NCBI RefSeq assembly: GCF_000024225.1
Contig: NC_013203.1
Coordinates: forward strand, 992,001 to 1,056,000
Reading direction: 5' to 3'
DNA: 64,000 bases
DNA from: Lancefieldella parvula DSM 20469
Lineage (GTDB): Bacteria > Actinomycetota > Coriobacteriia > Coriobacteriales > Atopobiaceae
This document shows positions 1 through 8,656 of the stretch, piece after piece (the first letter of the stretch is position 1; each line of letters begins with the position of its first letter). The notes beneath the pieces are model-generated. The model was not told the origin of the DNA and ran no database searches. It worked only from the letters and a program-made list of their open reading frames with translations. Both the position numbers and the translations under genes were made by a program.

Positions 1-2210
1 AAATCCCTTTGAAGGTCCTCTTTAGAAACAAGAGGAGCTCCAAGAACGCTGGTACGATCAGAGAAATTACCACGAGTTGGCTCAATTGGAGAATTGTCGT
101 CAGCTGGTGTGTTGTTATTTCCAGCGTCACTATTTTCTTTGCCGTTATTGCCGTCAACGTTTCCGTCTTTATCGTTATTTTTATCAGTTGGTTTGATATT
201 AAGAACACCACTTGCATCTGCGTGAACAACACGACCATCTGGAAGCGTGACGTCTTGATTGCGCAGCAGGCCATAGCCCAAATCAAAGTAATAGTACGAA
301 CCGTTAATTACCTGAAGACCAATGAGTACAGCATGCTCATGAGTAGTTGGATCAAAGTACCAGGTCTTGCCATTTGGAGTATTGAACCAACCAGAAGCTA
401 AAGCACCACTTGATTGAGCCCAAGCCCAGCCGTTATTTGGTAACTGGACCCAATCATTAGAAGTCATTCCCTTATTTGCATCAACATAATACGAACCACT
501 AGAAATAGTGAAGACACCTGTCTTTAGAAGAGGATATTCTGCGCTTTCATCAAAGTAGAACCACTTACCGTTTGGAAGAAGCTTCCAACCAGCATAGAGC
601 GAACCATCTGTATTAGCCCATACCCAATTGTTATCGGCGAGTCTAATCCAACCGCCATAAAGCAAGCCACGATCACGGTCAACGTAATACTTCTGATCCC
701 CATCAAACATAAGACCAAAGCTTGCGTGATATTTGTTGTTGGCATCAAAATAGAACCACTTACCGTTTGGAAGAAGCTTCCAACCAGCGTAGAGTGAACC
801 ATCTGAGTTAGCCCACGACCAATTTCCGTCACCATAATTTACCCAGCCATCTTTAATGACTCCAGCAGTGGTATCGGCATAATAATCTCTATTTTGTACC
901 GTAAATTGGCCAAGCTTCACAGCATTATGAGTAGATGATGGATCAGCATAGAACGTCTTACCGTCGGCAGTAGTAATCCAACCAGAAGTTGCAATTCCTT
1001 GGGCGCCAAAGTAATGCCAACCATCAGCATCGTTAAGCCAACGATTTACATACCTAAAGCCATTATCATCGGTATACATCCATCCGTTAGCAACTTGCTT
1101 CCAACCGGTGACTGCACCTTCGGTTGCTTCAAAATTCATCTGACGTGTAATTTCCTGTCCATCAGACGAAATGGCCTTGAGATACAAAACGTATCGACCA
1201 GTCATAGGAGGAACAAAAGAAATAGATGTATCAGTAGTCTTATACGCAACAGTTGTCCAAGAACCATCTGGAGCTGTATAGCCAAAGGTAAATGTTGCAC
1301 CCGTAACAACGCCAGTCAAGACAGGTTTAACCGTCACTTTGTTACCCTGTTGAACAGCGGAAATGCCCCTCATATTCCACCAGGTATCGGAGTGATACAT
1401 CTCCCAAATTGCCCAGGCGTCAGCCCAGCCAATATAGTCAACTTTTGAGTTATCGCCAAGATCTTTAAACTCAGCAGCATGAGCGGGATTAGAAATGAAC
1501 TGGTGCTCAATAACTACACCAAGAATTCCTTTTTGACGAGCATAACGAACAATACCGTAGTAATCGGACTCATCGCCATTCTCGTAATAGTCTGTTCCAT
1601 ATTTATCGTTATAGCCGCGCTCAGTAGCACCATCACCTCGGGTGACAATGCCCGCTTTATTTCTTAAGTAATAATTAACCTTACCGGCAAGAGCCTGCCC
1701 AGCAACATAAAGATCGTGGTTATAACTAACGTCATGAGGAACTAAAACCTCAGAGCCTGTTGCTGATGCAGGACCTGCGTTGTAATGCAAAGAAATAATG
1801 GCACAGGCATTATGATCAACGGCGCGCTGTACACGTGTTTTGAGCGAAGGGTCTTCATGCTCCCCACGAACAACTACAACAGGGACCCCCCATTGCCCAA
1901 GATATTTCTTGACATACATGGCCGTAGCCCAGGCAATATCACCTTCTTTTAAACCGTAATACATTGCACCTGGATCTCGACCATCTGTTCCATCACTGTG
2001 ACCAGGATCCAATGCGATTGGTCTTCCTGTTGCACGAGAAAGTGCAACAGCATCACTTAGAGATTGGCTCTGAACTATGTTGCCTTGGGCATCCATAGTT
2101 GTATAGGTAGTTGCATATACGTTTTGAACTGTTGTTACAAATAATGCTGCGACAACAAAAAGCAAAACAGCAAACAATTTACCGCGAGTACTAAATAAGC
2201 TGCGATTCAT
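1..2210 (-). CDS. N-acetylmuramoyl-L-alanine amidase (Amidase_3) with C-terminal cell-wall-binding repeats; runs off the window start
   Basis: Secreted peptidoglycan hydrolase that cuts the bond between MurNAc and L-alanine. Reading leftward from an ATG at 2208-2210 (AGGA-like RBS just upstream), 736 codons are open to the window edge, so the C terminus is missing. Residues 1-32 form a signal peptide. Residues 64-275 are the Amidase_3 domain: the IALDPGH motif gives His71, with Glu89 and His142 as further zinc ligands, and Glu235 (VVIEHQF) is the likely catalytic acid. Residues about 280-345 look like a beta-sandwich spacer. From about 350 to 690 come aromatic repeats of the choline/glucan-binding type (GWK..NGKWFYFD, GKTWYFDP), then a D/N-rich linker and the start of a further segment. 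The repeats closely match those of the L,D-transpeptidase at 3616-5904. Family is certain; the repeat ligand is not. Confidence 0.9.
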   Translation of the reverse strand, partial: MNRSLFSTRGKLFAVLLFVVAALFVTTVQNVYATTYTTMDAQGNIVQSQSLSDAVALSRATGRPIALDPGHSDGTDGRDPGAMYYGLKEGDIAWATAMYVKKYLGQWGVPVVVVRGEHEDPSLKTRVQRAVDHNACAIISLHYNAGPASATGSEVLVPHDVSYNHDLYVAGQALAGKVNYYLRNKAGIVTRGDGATERGYNDKYGTDYYENGDESDYYGIVRYARQKGILGVVIEHQFISNPAHAAEFKDLGDNSKVDYIGWADAWAIWEMYHSDTWWNMRGISAVQQGNKVTVKPVLTGVVTGATFTFGYTAPDGSWTTVAYKTTDTSISFVPPMTGRYVLYLKAISSDGQEITRQMNFEATEGAVTGWKQVANGWMYTDDNGFRYVNRWLNDADGWHYFGAQGIATSGWITTADGKTFYADPSSTHNAVKLGQFTVQNRDYYADTTAGVIKDGWVNYGDGNWSWANSDGSLYAGWKLLPNGKWFYFDANNKYHASFGLMFDGDQKYYVDRDRGLLYGGWIRLADNNWVWANTDGSLYAGWKLLPNGKWFYFDESAEYPLLKTGVFTISSGSYYVDANKGMTSNDWVQLPNNGWAWAQSSGALASGWFNTPNGKTWYFDPTTHEHAVLIGLQVINGSYYYFDLGYGLLRNQDVTLPDGRVVHADASGVLNIKPTDKNNDKDGNVDGNNGKENSDAGNNNTPADDNSPIEPTRGNFSDRTSVLGAPLVSKEDLQRD
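349..410. repeat. Inverted repeat arm, partner at 4462-4523
   Basis: This 62-bp stretch of the amidase repeats is the reverse complement of 4462-4523 with four mismatches, including a perfect run of 32 bp. Both arms encode the same peptide module in the same register. Confidence 0.85.
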
Positions 2211-2324
2211 GCGGTCCTCCGAAAAGTATGGGGTTTACTCCTCTTTATGCTTGTTAAAAGTCTACACTAGACTGGCATGTCAACAACAAAAAACACAAGC
2301 TCGCCGTAACTCGATTGGAACTCT

Positions 2325-2987
2325 GTGATTTTCTCGACACTTGAAAATATTCTTGCAACAAATATTGAAGCAGTAATTTTTGATTTTGATGGCACTATTG
2401 CTCATACACACCATATTTGGAAGCTTGTTGATCAAGAGTTTTTTGAGTCACGAGGAATCCCTTACACTCCTGAAATTGGCAAGATTCTCTCTCCTCTTGG
2501 ATTTGAAAAAGGTGCTGAGTGGGCAATTTCTACGTATAAATTAAATGAGGATCCGAAAAAAATTATTACAGAGTGGAAAGAACTAGGTAAAAGTTTTTTT
2601 ATAAACTCAGTACAGCTCCGTCCTGGTGTTGTTGAATTTATTAACCAGCTAAAAGAGAGGCACATTTCCACAGCATTGGCAACCGTTAACGAACCAGAGC
2701 TTCTTGCTCTCCTTGAACCTCGCTTGCATCTATCTACTCTATTTGATACTCAGGTATTTGCTGCTGATGTCGGATCTGCAAAAGATGAACCGTATTTATA
2801 TTTAGAAGCTCTTGCGCGTCTTAAGGCTAAAGCCAAGAAAACACTTCTGTTTGAAGACATTCCGCTAGCCATTCAAACAGGTAACTCTATTGACCTTATT
2901 ACCTGTGCTGTTAATTGTGATGATGAACATCAAGATATCGAGAAACTCTCTAAGCTTGCTGACTTCACCATCAAACACTGGTATTAA
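2325..2987 (+). CDS. HAD-superfamily hydrolase (phosphoglycolate phosphatase/beta-phosphoglucomutase-like)
   Basis: Predicted cytoplasmic phosphatase or phosphomutase of 220 residues, a typical length for HAD subfamily I. Motif I is FDFDGT with nucleophile Asp20 and acid/base Asp22; motif II is the Thr of ALATVN; motif III is the Lys of SAKDEP; motif IV is LLFEDI. The cap is helical, inserted after motif I. The start is a GTG with a weak TTGGAA ribosome-binding site; no better ATG lies in frame. It is divergent from the amidase gene and ends before a hairpin terminator shared with the cold-shock gene. The substrate cannot be told from the sequence; small sugar phosphates or phosphoglycolate are the usual candidates. 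Confidence 0.8.
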   Translation: MIFSTLENILATNIEAVIFDFDGTIAHTHHIWKLVDQEFFESRGIPYTPEIGKILSPLGFEKGAEWAISTYKLNEDPKKIITEWKELGKSFFINSVQLRPGVVEFINQLKERHISTALATVNEPELLALLEPRLHLSTLFDTQVFAADVGSAKDEPYLYLEALARLKAKAKKTLLFEDIPLAIQTGNSIDLITCAVNCDDEHQDIEKLSKLADFTIKHWY

Positions 2988-3029
2988 AGTTCCTGGATAA
3001 CACCGCTGTAAAAAATTGCACTGTAATAA

Positions 3030-3055
3030 AAAAGGAGACCCGAAGGTCTCCTTTT
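3030..3055. terminator. Bidirectional rho-independent terminator
   Basis: Perfect 11-bp stem AAAAGGAGACC/GGTCTCCTTTT with a CGAA loop, A-rich on the left and T-rich on the right. It lies between the convergent HAD and csp genes and can serve both. Confidence 0.9.
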
Positions 3056-3075
3056 GATGGTAGTGTTCGCAAGTA

Positions 3076-3279
3076 CTAGATCTTGTGGACGCTAGAAGCC
3101 TGGAGCTTACCGTTCTGTCCGGTGGTAATCTCAAACTCGACAGGCTGACCCTCGTCGAGAGTCTTGAAACCGTCCATCTGAATCTCGGAGAAGTGTACGA
3201 ACAAATCGTCGCCATCCTCACGAGAGATGAAGCCGTAACCCTTGTCTGGATTAAACCACTTTACAGTACCCTGAGCCAT
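3076..3279 (-). CDS. Cold-shock protein, CspA family
   Basis: Single-stranded nucleic-acid-binding protein of 67 residues, one OB-fold cold-shock domain that melts RNA structure. RNP1 is KGYGFI (residues 13-18) and RNP2 is LFVHF (26-30); it begins [10 protein letters not shown], as the family does. The ATG at 3277-3279 follows an AGAAAGG ribosome-binding site; the longer open frame to 3354 is rejected because the extra residues do not fit the family. An AT-rich region of over 300 bp lies upstream, so a long cold-responsive leader is possible but not shown. It converges on the HAD gene with a shared terminator. Confidence 0.95.
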   Translation of the reverse strand: MAQGTVKWFNPDKGYGFISREDGDDLFVHFSEIQMDGFKTLDEGQPVEFEITTGQNGKLQASSVHKI

Positions 3280-3615
3280 TTCGTGCCTTTCTTTCTTAGC
3301 CCCGCAGGGCAAAACTGCGCCTGTGGAGCGCGATACCGTGACGTTTAGCCACATGAAATATAATAACCTTAATCAACAACTTATGTGACGAGAAACCACT
3401 CATGGAGATTTTTACACCATCTACCGGTAAAAGCACAGGCACATTGAATGCTTCCTCATAATTTTAAAATTTTTTGTAACTGAATAAATCCCTTTAATTG
3501 GCCAAACATTTTTTAAATGATAGAGAATTTATATGTGAATAATTTCCAGCAGCAATAACTGACACATCAAACTATTATTTACATTAATAGACATTCCTAT
3601 CAAAAAGGATATGCA
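3280..3615. other. Intergenic region between csp and the L,D-transpeptidase gene
   Basis: 336 bp, AT-rich, holding the promoters of two divergent genes. It contains one ACGAGAAA copy of the dispersed motif at 3388-3395 and an AAGGAT ribosome-binding site just before 3616. No RNA gene or clear operator was seen. Confidence 0.6.
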
Positions 3616-5904
3616 ATGAAAAATAAAACATACTTCTCTTGTAAGCCTTCCAAACGCAAGCTCATTGTCACTGCTTCTTTAAGTATTGCTTTATTATATA
3701 GTCTACAGATAACACCTGTTCTTGCAGAAAATTCTACTTCAGCAGACCCCGTTACTCCAATTACCACATCAGATAATCAGGGTAATAATGTAACTGATGC
3801 TTCGACTTCTCCTACAGAATCCAATGACATCGATGAAACTAAAACTCCTGTCGAACCAGAAACTCCTGCAAAAACAGAAGATCCTGCAAAAACAGAAGAT
3901 CCTACAGAACCAGAAAATCCCACTAAAACTCCTGACATTGCTAAAGAAGCACCTAAAATTACGGGCTGGAAGATAGAAAATGGTCAATCCCATTATTACG
4001 CTGAAGATGGAACTCTTTCTACAAGTCAATGGATTAAAGATGACCAGGGATGGCACTATGTAGATGCAACGGGCTCTGCAGTTAAGGGTTGGTATACCAC
4101 TCCAAATGGCAAGACTTGGTACTTTGATCCTTCTGACCCACATCATCCAGCAATTATTGGTGATACTGAAATTAACGGCAAATCTTACTACTTTGATGAG
4201 GGTTATGGCCTCCTTAGAAATGGCTGGGTACATCGAGCAGATGGCTCTTGGTCTTGGGCTGATTCAGACGGCTCACTACACTCTGATTGGAAATACATCA
4301 ACGGTAAATGGTTTTACTTTGATACAGAAGACCCTCTTCATCGCATGCTGACTGGTGCTTTCCAATTCTCAAGTGGCACCTACTACGTTGATGAGTCTCT
4401 TGGTATGACTTCCAATAATTGGGTACATCTTCCAGATGGTAACTGGACATGGACTCAGTCTAGTGGTGCTTTTGCTTCTGGTTGGTATAACACTCCAAAT
4501 GGCAAGACCTGGTACTTTGATCCTTCTAATCCATACCATCCAGCACTACTTGGAGAACAAAAAATTGACGGTAAGTCCTACTACTTTGATGAGGGCTATG
4601 GTCTTCTTAGGAATAGCTGGGTTCATCACAGTGACGGCACATGGTCTTGGGTAGATACATATGGCGCCTTTCAACCTGAATGGAAAAAAATTGACGGTAG
4701 ATGGTTCTACTTTGATCCAGAAGATGAATACTGTCGCTTAAAAACTGGTGCTTTCCAAATCTCAAGTGGTACCTACTACGTTGATGAAAATAAAGGTATG
4801 ACCTCTCACGACTGGGTACGACTTCCTGACGGAAACTGGGCGTGGGCAGACTGGTCTGGTGCATTTGTATCTAGCTGGTTCAACACTCCAAATGGCAAGA
4901 CCTGGTACTTTGATCCTTCTAATCCATATCATCCAGCACTACTTGGAGAACAAAAAATTGAAGGTAAGTCCTACTACTTTGATGAGGGCTATGGTCTTGC
5001 TCGTAACCAATGGATTACCCGTCCCGATGGTATAAAGCGTTGGGCAGGTCCAGATGGAGTACTTACGGGGTATCTTTCTCCTGACAATATCTTTACTGCA
5101 GATAACGGTACTCAGCCCACAGGTACCGTGAAACTTCCAGGACTTACTCTTCATATTGGCTCAGACCACAAAGTAAAAACTGGTTGGGTGAAAGAAAACG
5201 GCAAGGACTATTACTATCTCAATGATGGTTCAGCTGCCTCAGATTGGTTCAATATTCAGGGAACTTGGTATTACTTCAACACAAACGGTGAGAAACAGAC
5301 TGGTTGGATTCATCTCAGAAGTGGCTGGTATTACCTAGGAGCCGACGGCAAAATGAGAACTGGCTGGATTAAAGATGATGGCAAGGACTATTATCTTGAT
5401 TCCAACGGAACCATGGTAACTGGCTACACCACATGGGGCAGCAAACTCTATTGGGCCGGTGCAGATGGCGCTATGAAGGAGCAGCCTTGCTACTACCCGG
5501 ATATGTATCGTTATGCTCAGAACTACTACAGTGCTACCAACTGGCTTATCCAAATAGATACTACCGGAAATCGCTTTGCAGTATACAAAGGTTCACACGG
5601 TAACTGGGTTGTTTGGTACGAATGGCGATGCACCACAGGAGCGCCAGGAATGTGGACTCCACATGGTCAATTTACTGCAGGTCACAAAGGTCTCTACTTT
5701 GGCTCTGGTTATAGATGCTGGTACTACACAACCATTTCTGGAGAGTATCTTATTCACTCCATCCTCTATCATGCAGATGGTTATACCGTCCGTGATGGTA
5801 GACTGGGCTACAACGGTTCTCATGGTTGTGTTCGTCTTGCAACAGAAAATGCTAAGTGGGTATATGACAACATCCCTTATGGAACCAAGATTGTTATCTG
5901 GTAA
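3616..5904 (+). CDS. Secreted L,D-transpeptidase (YkuD) with cell-wall-binding repeats
   Basis: Secreted protein of 762 residues predicted to cross-link peptidoglycan or attach proteins to it through a cysteine L,D-transpeptidase domain. Order: signal peptide (1-37, cleavage after VLA), a low-complexity Thr/Pro/Glu linker with TEDPAK repeats (40-112), aromatic cell-wall-binding repeats (115-630), and the YkuD domain (about 635-762) with the signature SHGCVRL at 735-741; Cys738 is the nucleophile and His714 and His736 lie near it. The repeats form a 131-residue supermodule repeated in tandem. ATG start with AAGGAT ribosome-binding site. The catalytic domain is C-terminal, the opposite of the related amidase at 1-2210. 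Repeat type resembles choline- or glucan-binding modules; the true ligand is unknown. Confidence 0.92.
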   Translation: MKNKTYFSCKPSKRKLIVTASLSIALLYSLQITPVLAENSTSADPVTPITTSDNQGNNVTDASTSPTESNDIDETKTPVEPETPAKTEDPAKTEDPTEPENPTKTPDIAKEAPKITGWKIENGQSHYYAEDGTLSTSQWIKDDQGWHYVDATGSAVKGWYTTPNGKTWYFDPSDPHHPAIIGDTEINGKSYYFDEGYGLLRNGWVHRADGSWSWADSDGSLHSDWKYINGKWFYFDTEDPLHRMLTGAFQFSSGTYYVDESLGMTSNNWVHLPDGNWTWTQSSGAFASGWYNTPNGKTWYFDPSNPYHPALLGEQKIDGKSYYFDEGYGLLRNSWVHHSDGTWSWVDTYGAFQPEWKKIDGRWFYFDPEDEYCRLKTGAFQISSGTYYVDENKGMTSHDWVRLPDGNWAWADWSGAFVSSWFNTPNGKTWYFDPSNPYHPALLGEQKIEGKSYYFDEGYGLARNQWITRPDGIKRWAGPDGVLTGYLSPDNIFTADNGTQPTGTVKLPGLTLHIGSDHKVKTGWVKENGKDYYYLNDGSAASDWFNIQGTWYYFNTNGEKQTGWIHLRSGWYYLGADGKMRTGWIKDDGKDYYLDSNGTMVTGYTTWGSKLYWAGADGAMKEQPCYYPDMYRYAQNYYSATNWLIQIDTTGNRFAVYKGSHGNWVVWYEWRCTTGAPGMWTPHGQFTAGHKGLYFGSGYRCWYYTTISGEYLIHSILYHADGYTVRDGRLGYNGSHGCVRLATENAKWVYDNIPYGTKIVIW
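4087..5010 (+). repeat. 393-bp in-gene tandem repeat (two full units plus a partial third)
   Basis: The segment GWY-TPNGKTWYFDP recurs with its conserved Trp codon at 4090, 4483 and 4876, an exact spacing of 393 bp (131 codons). The blocks from about 4490-4605 and 4883-4998 are nearly identical at base level, which marks recent duplication or gene conversion. Confidence 0.85.
4462..4523. repeat. Inverted repeat arm, partner at 349-410
   Basis: Matches the reverse complement of 349-410 at 58 of 62 positions by eye; the two arms face each other across about 4 kb. Confidence 0.85.
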
Positions 5905-5930
5905 CCTAAATAGTTACATTTATATATAGC

Positions 5931-5965
5931 AATAAACCCCAGTTCGCAATGAGTTGGGGTTTATT
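5931..5965. terminator. Bidirectional terminator
   Basis: AATAAACCCCA pairs with TGGGGTTTATT around a 13-base loop. It ends the L,D-transpeptidase transcript on plus and the ruv operon on minus. Confidence 0.85.
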
Positions 5966-5985
5966 TATCACCTTATAAAGTATGA

Positions 5986-6381
5986 TTACGCAAAATATTT
6001 TTCTTCAAAATCCTTAAATTGCTTTGGGGTAGCGTTTTGATCTACCGAGAAGGACTGCGCAACAGCTACTGCTTGCTGTCTTCTAAGACCAGCTTTATCC
6101 TCATCCCCTAGCTGCTCATAAACATGAGACAGCCTGTCAAGTGCATACACTACATATTCTGCAACTGAATCGGCTACACCTGAAAGCAACATCATAGTTA
6201 CAAGAGAATCTGGGGAAAGAGCAAGGGCGGTCTCTGGGCTCAAATCAATGAGCTCTGCAACAGCTGCCTCTACCCCATCAAGCGACTCTTCAGTTTGGGT
6301 CTCTAGAGCATTCCCCAATCCCGCTGTAACAGTCAAAGTAAAGTCATCGATTACTTCCAAAATGTAATCTCGTTGAAGCAT
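5986..6381 (-). CDS. Small acidic helical protein of unknown function, last gene of the ruv operon
   Basis: 131 residues, acidic, mostly alpha-helical, with no signal peptide or membrane segment. The start MLQRDYILEVIDDF resembles, from memory, the N termini of a family of small proteins of unknown function (DUF6483-like), but that is not verified. The C-terminal half (about 60-120) has the helix pattern of a TPR-like pair (AEYVVYALDRLSHVYEQLGD). It lies 14 bases downstream of the ruvB stop on the same strand, so it is probably co-transcribed with ruvCAB and under the same LexA control. No function is assigned. Confidence 0.7.
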   Translation of the reverse strand: MLQRDYILEVIDDFTLTVTAGLGNALETQTEESLDGVEAAVAELIDLSPETALALSPDSLVTMMLLSGVADSVAEYVVYALDRLSHVYEQLGDEDKAGLRRQQAVAVAQSFSVDQNATPKQFKDFEEKYFA

Positions 6382-6395
6382 TTTATTCCAATCTA

Positions 6396-7463
6396 CTAGT
6401 TAGCAGGAACAGGAATACGTAAGTGATCAAATGCAGCATGCGTTGCCTGTCTACCCTGAGGAGTTCTAATAATAAGCCCTTGTTGTAAGAGGTATGGTTC
6501 GTAAACATCTTCAAGTGTAGAAGGATCCTCTGAAACTGCACTTGCAATGGTTGTTAGTCCCACTGGACGACCTCTAAATGTCTCGCAAAGTGCACGCAAA
6601 ACACGTACATCCATTACATCTAAGCCAAGCTCATCAATCTCAAAAAATGAAAGTGCCTCTGAGGCTACCTGCCAGGTAATAGTACCTTCAGCTTTAACTT
6701 GTGCGTAATCTCGCACACGTTTTAATAAACGATTTGCCAAACGCGGTGTACCTCTTGATCGAGAAGCAATTTCAGCAGCTCCCTGCTCATCTACTTCAAC
6801 ATCAAGAATATTTGCTGAGCGCATAACAATAGTTTGAAGCTCAGAGACAGTGTAGTAATCAAGACGATATGAGATACCAAAACGATCACGCAAAGGACCA
6901 GTTAGAAGTCCTGTTCTTGTTGTTGCTGCTACGAGTGTGAAGCGCGGGATATCAAGTCTAATGGACCTTGCTGCAGGACCTTTGCCAATAACAATGTCTA
7001 AGAAAAAATCTTCCATTGCTGGATACAGAATTTCTTCAACCTGATGATTAAGCCTATGAATCTCATCTACAAAGAGGATATCTCCTTCTTCAAGATTAGT
7101 GAGAATTGCCGCTAAATCTCCTGCTCGCTCAATTGCAGGACCAGAAGTTGTATGAAGCTTTGAACCCATCTCTCCTGCTAAAACGCCAGCAAGGGTTGTT
7201 TTACCAAGGCCTGGAGGACCAGAAAAAATAACATGATCAAGAGGTTCATTACGACTTTTTGCCGCTTCAATCAGAACGCGCAGATTGGATTTAACGCGCT
7301 CCTGACCAAGATACTCATCAAGTGTTTTTGGACGTAAGTTTCTATCTTGTTCAAGATCTTCCGCCTGAAGCCCACTAGAAACTACGCGCTGAGAAGTGTG
7401 TCCTGGAAATGGAGCTGGAGTAGACGATGACTCAAAAAGATTATCTGCATCTGCTTCCCACAT
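6396..7463 (-). CDS. ruvB: Holliday junction branch-migration ATPase RuvB
   Basis: Hexameric AAA+ motor that drives branch migration of Holliday junctions together with RuvA. 355 residues, the usual length. Walker A is GPPGLGKTT (82-90), Walker B is DEIHRL (133-138), followed by sensor 1 (AATTR), the arginine-finger segment GPLRDRFG and the C-terminal winged helix. Its ATG overlaps the ruvA stop (TAATG). The N-terminal tail of about 40 residues before the conserved [12 protein letters not shown] is longer than in many RuvB proteins and poorly conserved. Confidence 0.97.
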   Translation of the reverse strand: MWEADADNLFESSSTPAPFPGHTSQRVVSSGLQAEDLEQDRNLRPKTLDEYLGQERVKSNLRVLIEAAKSRNEPLDHVIFSGPPGLGKTTLAGVLAGEMGSKLHTTSGPAIERAGDLAAILTNLEEGDILFVDEIHRLNHQVEEILYPAMEDFFLDIVIGKGPAARSIRLDIPRFTLVAATTRTGLLTGPLRDRFGISYRLDYYTVSELQTIVMRSANILDVEVDEQGAAEIASRSRGTPRLANRLLKRVRDYAQVKAEGTITWQVASEALSFFEIDELGLDVMDVRVLRALCETFRGRPVGLTTIASAVSEDPSTLEDVYEPYLLQQGLIIRTPQGRQATHAAFDHLRIPVPAN

Positions 7464-8095
7464 TAATTACCACTTCCCAAACGCCTTAATGCATATCCAA
7501 TAGCAGCTTCAATTGTAATAGCACCAACCTCTTCATAACCCTCAAGAGCAAGCGTTGCCTCCTGAGAAGTAAAGCCCATTCCAAGGAGAGCCTCAATAGC
7601 CTCTGATTCTACTGAAGTTACAGTAGGTTTTGGAATAGAAGCAAAATCTGTAGGAGAGGTAAGTCCAACAAGCTGTTTAAGCTCTGTATCTTTTGCAAAC
7701 ACATCAGATAGTTCAATAATCAAGCGTTCTGCTTTTTTCTTACCAAGACCAGAGACACTCTTAAGGCGATTACCATCGTTAGTAGCCACAATTACTGCAA
7801 GCTGCTGCGGAGTAAACGTAGAAAGAACAGAAAGAGCTAGTTTAGGACCAACTCCAGAAATTGCACGTAAGCGATCAAAGAGTGCACGCTCTTCTCGCGA
7901 AGCAAAACCAAAGAGTTCCATTGAGTCTTCTCTAACAACCATACGCGTTAAAACCGTAACGCCCGCCTCGCCCGCTTGTGGAAGCGCAGCAGCTGTTGAG
8001 GCTGATATACCTAGCTCATACCCAACACCATTAACATCGAGAACAGCGACTGAAGGAGTAACGGATACAAGTGTGCCCGTAAGCTGGACAATCAT
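7463..8095 (-). CDS. ruvA: Holliday junction-binding protein RuvA
   Basis: Tetrameric junction-recognition subunit that loads RuvB. 210 residues: N-terminal OB domain (1-65, starting [12 protein letters not shown]), tandem helix-hairpin-helix region (70-140, with [11 protein letters not shown] and [16 protein letters not shown]), and a C-terminal RuvB-contact domain (155-205, [13 protein letters not shown]). Its ATG overlaps the ruvC stop by four bases and its stop overlaps the ruvB start, so the three genes are translationally coupled. Confidence 0.97.
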   Translation of the reverse strand: MIVQLTGTLVSVTPSVAVLDVNGVGYELGISASTAAALPQAGEAGVTVLTRMVVREDSMELFGFASREERALFDRLRAISGVGPKLALSVLSTFTPQQLAVIVATNDGNRLKSVSGLGKKKAERLIIELSDVFAKDTELKQLVGLTSPTDFASIPKPTVTSVESEAIEALLGMGFTSQEATLALEGYEEVGAITIEAAIGYALRRLGSGN

Positions 8096-8595
8096 AGTTG
8101 TATTCTTCCCTTTCCAAGCGAGGTAGTTCTTACAAGATTAGCGTGACAGACCGCAGCGGCTAAAGCATCTGCTGCATGGTCTGGATGAGGTTGATGGTCC
8201 AAGCACAATATATTTTGGACCATATACATAACCTGTTGTTTATCAGCAGCTCCTGTGCCAACAACTGCTTGTTTTATCTGCATTGGAGTATATTCTCCAA
8301 CCGTTAGACCTGCTTTAGAACAAGCAACAATAGCAGCCCCACGAGCATGTGCAGTAGGAATAGCTGATTTAACGTTCTGTCCAAAGTAAATGCTCTCAAT
8401 AGAAAGAGCCTCGGGCGAAAACTTATCTATAACATCAATGATTTGGTTATAAATTCTTCCCAAGCGCATATCTATTGGCTCATCTGCAGTTGTAGTAATG
8501 CATCCATAGGCACGTGCACGGCATTCAGAACCCCTTGTCTCTACAATTCCCCATCCAGTGTGAGCAAGACCAGGGTCTATTCCAAGAATTACCAT
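8092..8595 (-). CDS. ruvC: Holliday junction resolvase RuvC
   Basis: Dimeric endonuclease that cuts Holliday junctions symmetrically. 167 residues with the RNase H-like fold: Asp7 in GIDPG, Glu67 in SIESI, and Asp139/Asp143 in HPDHAADA complete the metal site. The ATG follows a strong AGGAGG ribosome-binding site. It is the first gene of ruvC-ruvA-ruvB and its promoter region carries a LexA-type palindrome, so SOS induction is expected. Confidence 0.97.
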   Translation of the reverse strand: MVILGIDPGLAHTGWGIVETRGSECRARAYGCITTTADEPIDMRLGRIYNQIIDVIDKFSPEALSIESIYFGQNVKSAIPTAHARGAAIVACSKAGLTVGEYTPMQIKQAVVGTGAADKQQVMYMVQNILCLDHQPHPDHAADALAAAVCHANLVRTTSLGKGRIQL

Positions 8596-8605
8596 TGCAC
8601 CTCCT

Positions 8606-8629
8606 AATATAGAACGTTCGTTCTATATT
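8606..8629. promoter_or_regulatory. LexA (SOS) operator of the ruv operon
   Basis: Perfect 24-bp palindrome with 10-base arms around GTTC; its core AGAAC-N4-GTTCT fits the Gram-positive/actinobacterial SOS box GAAC-N4-GTTC. It lies between the predicted -10 and the ribosome-binding site of ruvC, a repressor position. Confidence 0.85.
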
Positions 8630-8656
8630 ATCACAGAGTCTTTACTAATGATGCAA
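8627..8656 (-). promoter_or_regulatory. Predicted ruvC promoter
   Basis: On the minus strand, -35 TTGCAT (8651-8656), an 18-base spacer and -10 GATAAT (8627-8632). The -10 overlaps the edge of the LexA palindrome. Confidence 0.65.

Noticed and set aside
9-401. Plus-strand reading frames opposite the amidase and L,D-transpeptidase repeats
   Set aside because: They are antisense shadows of repetitive coding sequence, lack start signals and resemble no protein.
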